From the NCBI GenBank assembly GCA_026545765.1, contig CM048840.1:4423265-4487264 (forward strand): a stretch of 64,000 nt of DNA. Direction: 5' to 3'. A program made the translations under genes and the position numbers. Every line of letters starts with the position of its first letter. Position 1 is the first letter of the stretch. Shown in pieces: positions 24,790 through 37,424 of the stretch. The stretch comes from Plantago major (taxonomy: Eukaryota; Streptophyta; Magnoliopsida; Lamiales; Plantaginaceae). The notes under the pieces are model-generated. The model was given only the letters and a program-made list of their open reading frames with translations, was not told the origin of the DNA and made no database searches.

Positions 24790-27700
24790 ATGTCAGCCCG
24801 GCGGAGTACTAGGTCTCCGACCTGCAGGTCCTTCTCATGGATATTCTTGTTGTAGGCCCGGCTGCAGTAGCCTGATATCTGTGAACACGAGCCAATGCCT
24901 CGGATCTTTTCTGATCTAGCATATCAAGATCATAGCTCCGAGCCTCTCGATTGTCGGAATCATTATACTCTTGGATCCTCATTGTCTCTACAGCAATTTC
25001 CGCTGGTATGACTGCTTCCGAGCCATAAACCAGAGTGAATGGAGTTTCTCTTGTAGCAGTCCGTGTTGTGGTGCGATGAGCCCAAAGTACACCATCTAAA
25101 TCGTCCGCCCAACTATCTTGAGAGGTTCTCAAACGCTTCTCAATGATCTTAACAATTGTCTTGTTGGTGGACTCAGCTTGTCCATTTGCCTGGGGGTATC
25201 CGACTGAGGTGAATCGTTGCTCAATCTTGAATGAGGTTAGCCATTCCTTGAGCCTGCTACTAAAGAATTGAGCTCCATTATCCGAGACAAGGACTCTCGG
25301 CAATCCGAAGCGATACATGATGTTCTTCCATATAAAAGTCCTCACTCTGCTTTCCGTGATAGTGACAACGGCTTCTGCTTCTACCCACTTGGTGAAGTAC
25401 TCTACTGCCACAATCAGAAACTTTCTCTGTTGGGTTCCTCTTGGGAATGGTCCGACAATGTCGATACCCCACTGATCAAACAGACATGCAATGACTGATG
25501 GAATCATTGGATGTGTCGGACGATGTGGGATATTAGCATAATACTGGCAATCAGGGCAGTTTCTAGCAAAGTTTGCTGCATCCTTATCAATTGTAGGCCA
25601 GTAATAGCCTTGTCGGATAATCTTTTAGGCCAATGTCCACCCTCCTGAATGACTTCCACAACTTCCGTTGTGTGTCTCTTCCAGCACAGTTCGTGCTTCC
25701 TGCGGATCAAGGCATCTCATATGTGTGCCAGTGAAAGATTTCTTGTATAGATCCTCTCCCAATATGAAGTACCTATTTGTTCGACACTCCACACTCCTTG
25801 ATTCCTTTGGATCAGATGGTAAAGATCCATCTTTCAAATAATTGTGAATATCCGTCATCCAATTTCTTCCTGATCCAATAACCATGACGGATGGACTTGA
25901 ATTCACAAGGGATGAATCTTTAATTGTGAGCAAAATCACTCTCCTGGTGTCTAGGGCTACTGTTGCGGATGCATATTTGGCCAAAGTGTCCGCTCTCTCA
26001 TTCCATTCTCTATCAAACTTCTTCAGAGTGAACTCTTCAAAGAGGCTCACTTCTTTCTTAAGTAGTTCGAGCTACTTGAAATCCAATGAGATGGCATAAT
26101 CTAGTTGTGCGCCATCCGGGCTTTTGAGAAAAATCCCAATGCCTCCCATCCGTCCAGTGGACGATCCATCAACCTCCAATGTCTAAACATTGGATGGCTC
26201 TTCCATGGACTTAGAATCATCTTGAGGCTAGCCAACCTCCAACACTTTCTCTGGTTCTACTTTGTTTTCCTTATTGGAACTCGGGATTGATGATCCGTGG
26301 GAGATATTATCAAGGAGAAACATGTGATTTACTCGAGATTCTTCCGAAGTTGGCATCTTAGAATGGTTGATAAACTGAGCATCTTCGAAGTTATCCAAAC
26401 ATGTCTTTGACGGAGCTGTCTTACCTTTGACTGCCTTGACTATCAAACACTCAAATGTTTGCTTGTCTGAGGTCTTTTCAGAATCCGTTTCAGGATAATC
26501 TGCCAAAAAATCCGCAATGACTTGAGCTTTCCTGGCTGTTGGAGCCTGATAACTGATATCGTACTCACTCAGTTCAATTGCCCACTTTGAGAGCCTTCCG
26601 GATTGATTTGGCTTCCCAAGGACCTGTTTCAAGGGTTCCGAGGTTAGTACAATGATCTTGTGAGACTTAAAGTACGGTTTCAACCGTCTTGCAGTGTAAA
26701 TCAAGGCGTATGCGATCTTTTCAATCTTTACATATCTTGTTTCTGCCCCTGCAAGGGCTTTACTAAGATAGTAAATTGGCATGTGATCGTTAGCTTGAAT
26801 CCGTACTAGGACGGAACTCATTGCCTCTTCCGTGACGGCCAGATAGAGGTAGAGTAGTTCTCCTTCCACGAGTTTGGAGAGTAATGGAGGGGAATGGAGG
26901 TACTATTTCAAGTTTTCGAAAGCCTCTGAACTTTTCGCCACCCATTCAAACTTCTCTCCCTTCCGTAAGATTTTGAAGAATGGAAGATTCTTTTCTGCAG
27001 ACCGGGATATGAAACGACTCAAGGACATGAGACGTCCGATGAGTTGTTGTACCTCGTTGATGTTCTTTGGTTGTGGTAGGTCTAGGATGGCCTTGATTTT
27101 TTCTGGATTTGCGATTATTCCCCTTTCCGTGACCATGTACCCCAAGAACTTTCCGCCTTTGACCCCAAAAGTGCATTTTTCCGGGTTGAGCTTCCCCCTG
27201 TATTTCCGTAAGATTGCAAAGCATCTATTCAAATGCTATATGTGCTGCTCCTCAATTTTTCTCTTGACAAGCATGTCATCAACATATACTTCCATTGTTT
27301 TACCAATTTTTCTTTAAACATTCGATTTATCGGACGTTGGTAAGTGGCTCCAGTATTCTTTAGTCCGAAGGGCATCACTTTGAAGCAATACACCCCTCCT
27401 GTGGCGAAGAAAGCTGTTTTCTTAATGTCTTCTTCGGCCATCCGAATCTGGTAAAAGCCTTGATATGCATCCATAAAGCTTAACAGTGCGCATCCAGAAG
27501 TGGAGTCAACTAGCTGGTCTATCAGTGGTAAAGGATACAGATCCTTAGGACAAAACTTGTTTAGCCTTGTGAAATCATTGCACATCCTCCATTTTCCCGG
27601 TGACTTCTCAACTAGGACAACATTGCAGACCCAATCAGAGTAACGGACTTCTTCAACGTGTCCGGCTTTTATGAGCCTGTCCACTTATGCGGCTATAATG

Positions 27701-30602
27701 GCATCTTCAATCGAACCGAAATCTCTTCTCTTTTGGCGGATGTACTTGATAAAGGGGTCTACATTCAGTCGGTGGACCGCAACCCTCGGATCTATCCCTT
27801 TCAGATCATCCGTACTCCAAGCAAAAACATCTCTGTTATCTCGGAGACAAGCTATCAACTCCATCTCAACCTCCGCACTCATCTCAGTTCCAATTCTAGT
27901 CTTCTTCTCTGGACTCCCAATGACTAGCTCAACATCTTTGAGAGTCTCATGAGGTTCGATCCATGCTGCCTTAGGAAATTTGTCCTTCTGATTCCCTATT
28001 CCAATGACAGGATTTTCTTTCTTGGGAGGTAGGACAAGTTGCGGATCAGATGTTACTGTGACGGACAGGGTTGGGGCGGATGCTCTTCTAGTTGACATGA
28101 TGTAACATTCCCATGCTTCTCGGATGTTTCCTATCTCTTCCCCTACTCCGTATGGAGTTGGGAACTTCATTCTGTTGTGCAAGGTGGATGATATTGCACG
28201 GAACTGGTTAAGCCCTGGCCTTCCGAATATGGCATTATAATCAAAAGTGCGATTAACTACCACAAAGCGGACCAACTGGGTAACCCTAGCTAGAAAAGTA
28301 CCCAAAGATACGTGCAACATGATGCTGCCCAAAGGTCGGACAACACCTCCTCCAAATCCAGATATGGAGCTGTTAACTCTCTCATATTGGACTCTTCCTA
28401 AATTCATTTGATCAACAGTACTTTTGGAAATAATATTGGAGGAACTTCCTGTATCGACTAGGATTTTGTTCGCCCTTTAGGTGGCAATTGTCAGAGAGAC
28501 CACAAGCGGAACATCTGGATCATCCACATCTCTGCCTCCTGACGTAGGAGGGGGAACCTCACTATCATCAAAGGAGATAGTATTTGTCCCTCGGAGGGTT
28601 GGTGCGGCATAAGCCCTGTCATTGTTCCTTAGATTCTGAGCAGTCCTTTCCCTTGCATTCCGACTATCACCTCCTGCCGGTCCTCTTGCAATCGTATTGA
28701 TTACACCACTATACGGACGGTTCTCCATCTCAATATCATCCTCGTACTCGTGTTGGTTGCGATGAGGTGGATGACCTGTGGGGGGAGGTGGCAGTGATAA
28801 CGGACGAGGTTGTGGTTCCGCTACTCTATCTTCTCTTCTCTGTTCCGTCCTATTATGCCTTGAAGGTTCATCCGTCTGGACGCTTTCCTTCAACTTTCCT
28901 TGCCTGACCAAATGCTCAACTTATGTTTTCAAATGGATGCAATCATCCGTTTCATGACCATAGATCTTATGAAATTTGCAAAAGCCCTTGGCTTTGTTGT
29001 TCTTCCTGCTCTTGTTAGATGGCTTCAGCCATTGGACATCCAACTTTTTCTCAATAATAGTAGTCAAGATCTCGGATCTTGGTCTATTGAGACGGGTGTA
29101 TTTTGCAAACCTTCTTGGCGGACTTCTTTCCCATGAAATCCTTTATCCTTGTATTCTTTCTTCGAATCGAACTTCCGTTGCTCCTGTTTGACTGGGTCTT
29201 TTCCTTTCTTAGATCCGACCCTCACTGGCACGGTCCGTCGATAATCTTCCCCATACAATACATCCTCACAAATCTCCTCCAAATGCTTCTCACTTCTTAC
29301 CATCTGGCTGGAGAGTCTCCTCCGGAGTTCACCATTGTAAGTATTAGAATACAGGTGACGGGCCCGATCCTTAATATTGTGTGGCTCAACTCGGGGTAAC
29401 TCCGCGTTGAAGCGATCAAGGAAAGCACTGAGATCCTCATTCTCTCTTTGCACGATATCCGCCAGATGTTCCACGGTTCGTTTCTTGCTTTTTGACTTTC
29501 CAAATCTTAACAGAAACTTAGAAGTGAGATCAGCATAAGATTTTATAGATTTGTTGGGCAATGCATTATACCAATCCATAGCAGTTCCAAAAAGAGTAGA
29601 CGAGCTTAGTATCATCAGTCATACCTTTGGAATCCATTTTGCTATTGTACTTTGTAAGATGGCCTTGTGGACAAGAATCACCATAGTAGTACTCCAAGTT
29701 TGGAATCACCAGGTCCAGGCTTTTGTTCCTTTCCTTTTCCTTCATGATCTCATCACACAAAGGGTTTGGAGTGATGGCATGGATTTGCTCATGATCCTTC
29801 ACCAATCGTCCGAGACTAAGAATTTGAGCCTCCAATGCCTTCTGCTGTGCATAGATTTCTTCCGCATTCATCATCTCTCCAGTCCGTGGATGTATCGCTA
29901 CATCCGCTGGGAGTTCATCCACATTAATCACGGGATCAGTCTCTGCTACGTGATCTCTGGCTTTGGGAGGAACTTGTGGCGGAGCTCTGGGCTGCCTGTT
30001 CACGTCCCCTTGTTGAGCTACCTGCGGACTTAGCTCACGTTGGACTTGTGAGGCGGAAGCTCTTCTGTCGAGTAAGTTCCGCAGGTCCTCCTGAGGCTGG
30101 TTCCCTAACCTTTGCTGGATCGATCGTTGCTCATTCCGAGAGAGAGCAGGGTCAGCTTGGGCCGGAGCTGCTACTTGCAGAGATGATTGTTGTGGCGGAA
30201 TGTTGCTGGAACCGAGACAACCTTGGATGACTGTAAGAAGTCTCCCAAACTGGGTCTCACTCAAGCCAAAATCACTTGTGCGGACTTCTCGTCCGTCAGG
30301 CATGGTAAAATGTTGACCCGGAGGAGGCCCTTGGTTTCCTGATGGAGGAACTTGGGCACCTCCTCTTTCTGGAGCTTCTAGCATAGTGTTTTCAGGACCA
30401 TTGCGTATCCTTCTGTGCGGAACATCCCTTTCTTCGTCTGAGGATGGGCTTGTTGTGCGGCCATCCCTCGGATAACCATCCCTGCCTCTTGGGCCTCGAG
30501 TAGTCTGTCGTCCCCTGGTGGGTGGACGTCCGCGTGGGCGAGGAGGTGGAGGAGTTCCGACTCCAGTAGCACTTGACCACGCTGTCCCTCTTGTTCTTAC
30601 CA
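24790..30602 (-). other. gag-pol region of the Tat element (fossil parts)
   Basis: Recognisable landmarks on the minus strand: a gag capsid segment (FGTAMDWYNALPNKSI); protease surroundings (FDYNAIFGRPGLNQFRA); reverse transcriptase (VLVEKSPGKWRMCNDF, MPFGLKNTGATYQR); RNase H (SKWAIELSEYDISYQAP, ADFLADYPET); and integrase (FDQWGIDIVGPFPRG, VSDNGAQFFSSRLKEW, GYPQANGQAES). The order PR-RT-RH-(second RH)-INT is that of Ty3/Gypsy Tat elements. The region is interrupted in several places and is treated as a fossil. Confidence 0.9.
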
Positions 30603-30659
30603 TCAACTCAACCTTAGAACACGGAACCTTTAGTAACGGTTCCCACAGACGGCGCCAAA

Positions 30660-31452
30660 TGCTGAGGGGTAAGACCTCAAACACTAACTAAACTATTACA
30701 AATAACCTAGTCTAAGATCCGCCTCCTACTTGAAGTCCGAAGCAATACCTGTCTGAGCTAGAGTACCTGAAAGGACTAAGTGGGGGGGGGGGGGTTATAA
30801 AGGGTTACCCGGATTGCAGGTGTCAATCCGGTAAGATACTTTACTCAAGAGAGAGTTGGAAGCTACCTTAAGGTCTTGGACCTCGTGCTATATTTATAGT
30901 TATCATAGGTTATGAGGTGACTCATAAGATGGTGCCAAGTGTAATGTGTGGATTCAAGGATAGCGACATTCCTTTGGCCCATGGCCCAACAGTATGTTAT
31001 AGTCCAATACCGTGTATTGGGTCTGGGAGGATAAATCGGTCCTTTCCCTACTGAGAGTACTGTTCCGCCTGTTGGGTCCGTGTAAGTCCTTAGGATAGAT
31101 ATCTCTGCTTGATTGATCTAACCTCAGGTAACTCTGGATGTCCGAGCCGAGAGTCTCATGGAAGTATCTCAGTGGTTCCAGTATACGTTTAGTCTTAGTA
31201 CAAAGGTGGCGTCCGAGAGGCTATCTCGTCCGGTCCGTTGAGCATCTTTGTACTGACTTAGTCAGGTTTAGAAGTCCTTTTCCCAGCTAGCTTGGACTAG
31301 CTATGAGGGTGTAGTGACTTCAGCGTACCGGTTGACTCACTGGGACGGACCATGTGAGGTCAAGCCAGTACTGAATTGGCTGTTAAACCGTGATGCGCTC
31401 TAGGACACGCTCTATGGCGCCCTTAACGGATTGACATATATCCGTATCAACA
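30660..31452 (-). repeat. 5' LTR (right side) of the Tat element
   Basis: A 793-bp LTR, starting tgctgaggggtaag and ending cgtatcaaca on the plus strand. It includes a run of 14 G near 30782-30794. As the element lies on the minus strand, this is the 5' LTR, with the primer-binding site right beside it. Confidence 0.9.
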
Positions 31453-31622
31453 ATACCATTGCTATATTATAATTGAAATACAACTCAATTAACTCAAAAC
31501 CTATATAACAAATATACAAAAGCAACTATAACTATACAAAATATAAATTTTCACAATACAATTAAAATTTAGTTACTATTCAGCAGCTATAACTCAATTA
31601 AAATTCTATGTCAAACAGTCCC

Positions 31623-32169
31623 TAACTCTACGGAGGAGAATGGCACTTGACACATCATGTGGGGTTCTCTGACTTTATCACTCAACATTTGAAAATCCTA
31701 CATATCTATATCTATATAATATAATAATACATTAAACGAAAAGGATTTTGAGCCATTTCAATGTGTCCACGTCAAATAATTAAGTGACAAATTCTTATGT
31801 TATGATTGGTCTATTCAATTGCCAACTGTGAATACACTTTATTATGATTGGTCAAAATTTTGAATTCATGCATATCTGGTTTAAACGATTTATTAAACAT
31901 GGAAAAAGTTCTTTTGGTAAGTTACAAAAAAGGGATATTAATACAAACGATTTTTTTGTTTTGGTAAGTTACAAAAGTTGCGCTGTATCAAACATTGAAA
32001 ATTTTTCCATAACATATTAACTCAATTATACAAATTCACACCTATAAAAGGTAAATTAATAAAATCATACCTACAAGAATATTAAATACTATCTAAATTA
32101 TTTTAAACACATAAACATGAAACATATTGATTAGGTTTTTCCAAAAACTATTGAGCAAGTCTCTTGATG
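31623..32169. other. AT-rich spacer, no gene recognised
   Basis: Short sequence between the split MITE and the hairpin MITE cluster. No coding signal was seen. Confidence 0.5.
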
Positions 32170-32385
32170 GACGGCCTATAAATAATTTATCTAGAGACGA
32201 AACTATGTTGTTAAAATTATTGTCGATGTTATTAAGTAAAACGTACGACTATGTTCTCAACATTGATATTTTCTCATATTGTAAAAGAAACGGATTTCAT
32301 TAACAATATAAACATTTTGATTAATAGCATGGATGATTTTCCTAAAATCATAAGTCGTCTCTGGATAAGTTATCTAGAGACCGTA
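32170..32385. mobile_element. Hairpin MITE family, copy 1
   Basis: The left end gacggcctataaataatttatctagagacg and the right end cgtctctggataagttatctagagaccgt are inverted partners, shown here only by their cores TTATCTAGAGAC. The inside has the family blocks 'aacaatataaacattttgattaatagcatgg'-like, in the same order as the other copies. No coding capacity. Confidence 0.65.
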
Positions 32386-32550
32386 ATTTGTTTGAACTAT
32401 TTAGCTGTCTATAACCACAAAATAAATAACACTGAAAGTTTCACATTTTGCTCATATTATGGATATTTATAAATTTTGATATAATTCCACAAAATTATAG
32501 TTTAAAACTATGAATAAGTTTTCTAATAAATGGTCTCTTAACTCATCCAA

Positions 32551-32660
32551 AGACGGACGACGTTGTCAAGACAATATATACATTTTGATCAATAGAATTG
32601 GTGATTTTCATGACAATATAGGTACGTCGTCTCTAGATAAAGTTATCTAGAGACCGTCTT
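32551..32660. mobile_element. Hairpin MITE family, copy 2 (short)
   Basis: Begins agacggacgac and ends gttatctagagaccgtctt. It keeps the family motif acaatataggt but only one inner half, so it is an internally deleted copy. Confidence 0.6.
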
Positions 32661-32704
32661 TGTAAAGACTTGGTATAAAACTATCACAAAGTCTCATAAA
32701 ATAC

Positions 32705-32928
32705 GATCTTCAGATAATTTATCTAGAGACGGTTTATGTTATTAGGAAAACCATCCATGATATTTAACAAAATGTCTATGTTGTTACTGAGATTCATTTC
32801 TTTTGTAATATGAAAAAACTCGGAGAAAGTTCCAATGTTGAAAACATAGGCGTTTTGATTAATAACATAGATAATTTTATTAACAATATAGGTCCGTCTC
32901 TAGATGAATTATTTAGAGACCGTCTCTC
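32705..32928. mobile_element. Hairpin MITE family, copy 3
   Basis: The left end contains cagataatttatctagagac and the right end is tagatgaattatttagagac followed by cgtctctc. The internal order (tgtctatgttgtta ... gcgttttgattaataac) matches copies 4 and 5 at 61 kb. Confidence 0.65.
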
Positions 32929-32984
32929 AAGATACTTGCTCTAAAACTATTGTGTTGGAATAAATTTTAACTTAAATTCAAACG

Positions 32985-33149
32985 AGATTATTATGTGATA
33001 ATTCAATATAAATAGAAAATCAAATGAATATACAAGCAATTTCATATCATTTTAGGTACGCGTGTAGGCTAATTTTAAACAAGAACTCAACCGACCCACT
33101 ACAGGTCGGTGGTTATGATAACGAATCAAGATGGGTATAATAATCTCTC

Positions 33150-33181
<32 letters not shown>

Positions 33182-33777
33182 ATTGTTAGGTAATATTAGT
33201 GTTTTTCATAGTAAATTGAAAATGAGCCCTACCCAATATGATTTTTGTTATGTTAAATGTTGTTTATTATACTTATTTAATCATAATTTGGCTAAATTAA
33301 TCATGGCGTCCTTAATATTTAATCTATTTGGAAAAATAAATTTTTAAATTTTAGAAAATATATTATAAATTTAAAATTGAGCCCTAGGTACTTAAATATC
33401 ATGGTTTCGCTCCTGGTTTAGGTGATAACAATGGTGGCGGATTGATGAAGATAGACAAACTAAATGTGTGATTAGTCAATAACGTCAAACTAGATTATTA
33501 TGTGATAATTCAGTATAAATAGAACAACAATTATTTTCAATGTGATTATTGCACATATTTTAATTGTAAATCAAATTAATATACAAGCAATCTCATATCA
33601 TTTTAGATAGGCGTGTAGGCTAATATTAAACAAGAACTCAACCGACCCACTACATGTCCATGGTTATAATAAGGAATCAAGATGGGTAGAATAATATTTC
33701 AATCCATGGCGTGTTAGGTGATAATAAATGGGGGCGGATTGACAAGTTAAATGTTTGATTAGTCAATAACGTCAACC
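32985..33777. repeat. Diverged tandem duplication (units 32985-33492 and 33493-33777)
   Basis: Both units begin gattattatgtgataattca, share the stretch cgtgtaggctaat...aacaagaactcaaccgaccc and finish with gtgattagtcaataacgtcaa or a close variant. Unit 1 is longer by some 220 bp, including a (TG)n run near 33151-33174. No coding frame was seen. Confidence 0.75.
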
Positions 33778-33866
33778 AAAAAATAAAATAAATGTTCAAA
33801 TCCATAAACTAGCAATCCACAAGTAGCCTCGATTCATGGGTCAAAGTTCAAGCCTCAAATAAAATA

Positions 33867-34120
33867 CACTCCCTCTGTTTTTATAACTTTCCAATTTGAC
33901 TTTCTTAGAGCAATTGCATGTGTTCGATTTGACAACAAATTTCTGTTAAACTAATAGTGAATAATTTAGTAAAATCATATAAATAAAATTTTAAAAAATA
34001 ATAGTATTATTAAAAATTTAACCATTATCGTTTAAATGTAATTTGTGGTCAAAATTGAAAAGAATTGAAAGAAAAAAGTTACAATGATAAGTTTTAAAAG
34101 TAACTGCCCAACGGAGGAAG
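33867..34120. mobile_element. Stowaway-type MITE copy 2
   Basis: The left end has ctccctctgtttttataactt and the right end gttttaaaagtaactgcccaacggaggaag, with TA next to the right end and near the left. The inner AT-rich core (tttgacaacaaatt, aataatttagtaaaatcata) is shared with the copies at 13.2 and 59.2 kb. Confidence 0.7.
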
Positions 34121-35200
34121 TACATGATAACTTTGAAAGCAGATACACATAATCTAATAAGTTAAATGTAACATGCAAAATATTAGTTTGTGACTTATTA
34201 TTGTATGTGTGTGTGTGTGGGGTCAGGTCGGGTGATAGGCGGGTTGTACCCATTCACCCGTCGTCGGTCAAATAACGGGTTATGAAAAATTAATCCGTAA
34301 TTCTTTAAAGAAATAATAATTGGTGAGTGCGTGCTACATGCGACTTTTCTGAACATCCCTAAATTTAGGCGGAGTACGACCGAGTGAAGATGGGTATACA
34401 AAAATTAGACCGAACCACTATTGATTTGTGGTTCAAACAAAAATCAAGGCCACAACCAAATCATCGAGCAATTACTCACCAAACAAGTCCTCCACTCATT
34501 TGATAACTCAAAATCGCAAAAAATTAATGTTCACAAGACAAAATATTACCAAAAATTAATATAAATACAAAAAATAACTTGAAACAAAACTTAAATTCCA
34601 TAACAAATTGAATATTGAAATTTTAAGATAAGCTGATGTTGTTATTCTATTATAATTTGAAAATGATTGTGTATGAGATATTATTCCACGTGTATTTCTA
34701 ACAACATTGCGTTCACTACAATGATTCCGCAAAAAGTTACTCAATGCGATTAACAACTCGGGAATGCCTAACCATAGGATCGTACTAAAGATTTCATTAA
34801 TTATCATGCTTTTATGGAATCATGATTAGACTTTCGAGTAGTGCGATCGCATACAATTTTAGTTCATACCTAAGATATGCATGGTCTTGCACGTACAGAC
34901 CATTTACATATTAGATGAGATCAATCAATATGATATGTCATAATGCTTGGTGATATTGTTGAGTGCTTAAATATGGACAGCATAAACAAGATGGATGATG
35001 TTGCTAATAAATTAGAATTGACTTTAAATAAAAAAAATCATCCTATTCGATACAAACCAGTTTAAACCGACGTGATGGAACCCGATAAATATCAAGATGA
35101 GTTTCCGACCTCTTTCCGTTAAATGTTAATAGGTATAGGTGGGCTCCAAGTTCATAAAAATGAACCAGTGTAACACGAACAAAAATAAATACAAAAGCAC

Positions 35201-35201
<1 letters not shown>
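34121..35201. other. AT-rich spacer, no gene recognised
   Basis: Contains a (GT)6 tract near 34206-34219. Open frames here show no recognisable domain. Confidence 0.5.

Positions 35202-35281
<80 letters not shown>
35202..35281. repeat. (AT)n microsatellite, about 78 bp
   Basis: An essentially uninterrupted TA dinucleotide run, followed by a short GC-rich stretch (35288-35335) with repeated gggtgga motifs. Confidence 0.95.
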
Positions 35282-35604
35282 CTAATAAGGTCGGGTGGAC
35301 GCCAACCCCGCCTCGCGGGTGGACCCCACGCCCCCACCAAGAAAAATAAATTTATTATTTTAATAACATCATTTTCCACACGCTCCGATGATTTTTTTCC
35401 GGGGGAGGGGGGGGGGAATCGAGACCACTGAAAAAAAGAAGTATTATCAGTATAACATAACTTTTCACATGTTTCGGTATGCTTTTATTTTATTTTTGTG
35501 GGTGCCTGGACCCAATGCCCACCCGTTCGTACACGAGTGAGGATAAAGTGCGCGGGGAAAGACTTGCGTTGGTATAGTGGGGCCAGCATATCACCCAGAG
35601 AGTT

Positions 35605-37061
35605 TGTTGGTCCAGATAATGGCAAAGTAAAAGAGTAGAGGGGGGGGGGGTGAATAGTCTTTTCAAACTTTTGTCGATAAAACAGTTTCTCAGAAAGTTG
35701 GGTAACTTTCTGATACTTATAATCAGAATAGCGGAAGTCTTTCTGATAAGTGCACGTGCTCATCAAGCTAGTAAAGTGTAAATTAATTTGCAAGTAAGTA
35801 AAGGCAGAAAGTAAGTGCAGAAAGTAAATAACACCGTAGCTTTATAGTGGTATCTGAAGGTGGCGTAATCCTTCAACTAATCCACTTCGGCCTTTCTCAG
35901 ACCTAGAATCCACTAAGACAGATAATTGGGTTCACCTTACAAATATATTCTCTCGATTCCTAAATACACTAGGTTCCCAACCAAGTGTTCCCCCTGAGTT
36001 CTTCCCCGACTTTCCCAGCCAAGTACTTCCTCTACTCAGAACCTTTAACCTTGGAGTTATTCCTTAGTTTCCCAAACTAAGTACTTCCTCTACTCCACGC
36101 CTTTTCTGGTGTTGGTTAAGAAGAGTTTGTTAGATTGGTAGATTAATAAATTCCACAGTTATGTAACACTACCTTCTAGAACAAGAGTCACTTAACACAC
36201 TTGGACAGTGTGTGGTGATATGTTCTTCTCTGACCCAAATCTATGTTCTTCGTTTAGGATAATGAATATCTTAGCAAGTCGCAACATTGCTTCAATTCAA
36301 CTCCTTCACAACAGATATAGCTTGTGAAGAATCAGGACACTTAGAACTTTCGTGCTACTTAGAATCAAGAGCTTGGTCGCAACTGTAAAGCTAGAGAGTA
36401 AGTAGGCAGAAGGCTTGTATGCTTGAGTATAGAATGTGTCTAAGGTGTGTTTTCAAGCATTCTAAGTGGTGATATTTATAGGTGAAAATCAAGCCGTTTG
36501 AATTACTATCCGTTAGGCTATTGAGATTCAAACTACAAACAATCCGTTGATAGTACTACAGAACTTTTATCTCTTTGTTCAGAGATAAAGCTTTTGGTCA
36601 GTGAGTTCTGTAATGGCATTAAATGCACTGTACTATCTTTTGTCCTGTTGTGTCAACGAAACTATGCACGCTGTCTGAGGCTGTGCATGTCACTATCACA
36701 AACTCCAAACCTTTTAGAAACTAAGGAAAACATCGTTACTTCCAGAAACATTGTTTTCACTAAGTTATCTTTTGCATATGGTTTCTGAGGCACAATTCCT
36801 TAGTCTTCGATAATCTTGTGTAGTCTTCATATCTTCAGATAGTTGAGCTCTTTCTGCTGGATGCCTTCTTCTTGGTCTTCTTCAAAAATATAAAATTACA
36901 TTCAATGACCTAACATCCTATACAAGATTTACTAGACTAATCAAACTAAGTATACTTCCTCTTTTACAATGTTCAAGTGAACCAAGAGTAGTAGATACCT
37001 TTCTGAACTAAGGTAAGTCATTATGGTGTACTGATCAAAACTAAACAGATATTTCCTAACA
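35605..37061 (-). repeat. 3' LTR of the SIRE-like element
   Basis: 1457 bp, reading TGTTGG...CTAACA on the plus strand. It is the same family as the solo LTR at 15247-16958. It holds the G-rich tract within an inverted repeat (aaaagag...gaatagtctttt) at about 35629-35664. Confidence 0.85.
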
Positions 37062-37424
37062 AATTTCCCCCCTTTTGATCAGTCACCTATGACTACCTTT
37101 AAAACCTATTACAACTTTGGATGAGGAAACAATCTGTCACTTAAACATTTCTTAAGATTTATCATTCTTTTTATTTAAGTGCAGAAAGTAAGACATCAAC
37201 CAAATCACAAGGTGTGATCTTGGCTGACAAGTTATCTTTTCATTAAAAAGGTATCTGAGAGTAAGTTCATCAGATAACAAAATTACAAGGTAAGCACAAA
37301 TAAATATTACAAGATAATTAAGTAGTAAGTACCATCTGCAAAAATCAAAAATACACAACTAGTAGGACAACAGGAAAGTCCAAGTTCCAAGTGAACATCC
37401 TAACTAGCTGGCCTTCATCCTTCT

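Larger units (their letters stand above)
14961..31452 (-). mobile_element. Ty3/Gypsy LTR retrotransposon, Tat lineage, with antisense ORF region (fossil)
   Basis: Bounded by LTRs starting and ending TG...CA and by a perfect 5-bp duplication ATACC (14956-14960 and 31453-31457). It is transcribed on the minus strand. Just inside the right LTR is a primer-binding site starting TGGCGCCGT (about 30659-30643); a purine-rich tract lies at 17291-17304. Parts in order: gag about 30600-28480, protease about 28460-27690, reverse transcriptase about 27690-26870, RNase H about 26870-26500, a second archaeal-type RNase H near 26180-25900 (DGSSTGRMGGIGIF), and integrase about 25830-24790. The dual RNase H places it in the Tat lineage. 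It is broken, with roughly half a dozen or more interruptions. Rough hand comparison of the two LTRs shows about 5-7% difference, mostly transitions, so perhaps a few million years old. Two solo LTRs of other families have inserted into it. Confidence 0.9.
14877..31622. mobile_element. Small MITE split by the Gypsy element (arms 14877-14960 and 31458-31622)
   Basis: The left arm begins GGGCTGTTTGGGATAAC and the right arm ends TGTCAAACAGTCCC, its inverted partner. TAAC flanks both outer ends (14873-14876 and 31623-31626). With the insertion removed, the element would be about 249 bp. Both arms are rich in AACTCAATTA-like AT sequence. This is the oldest layer of the nest here. Confidence 0.7.

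Noticed and set aside
30643-30660. Conserved TGGCGCC sequence as a possible regulatory site
   Set aside because: It lies directly beside the Tat LTR and is explained as the primer-binding site.
35202-35379. Minus-strand frame with a long Ile-Tyr repeat
   Set aside because: It is the translation of the (AT)n microsatellite.
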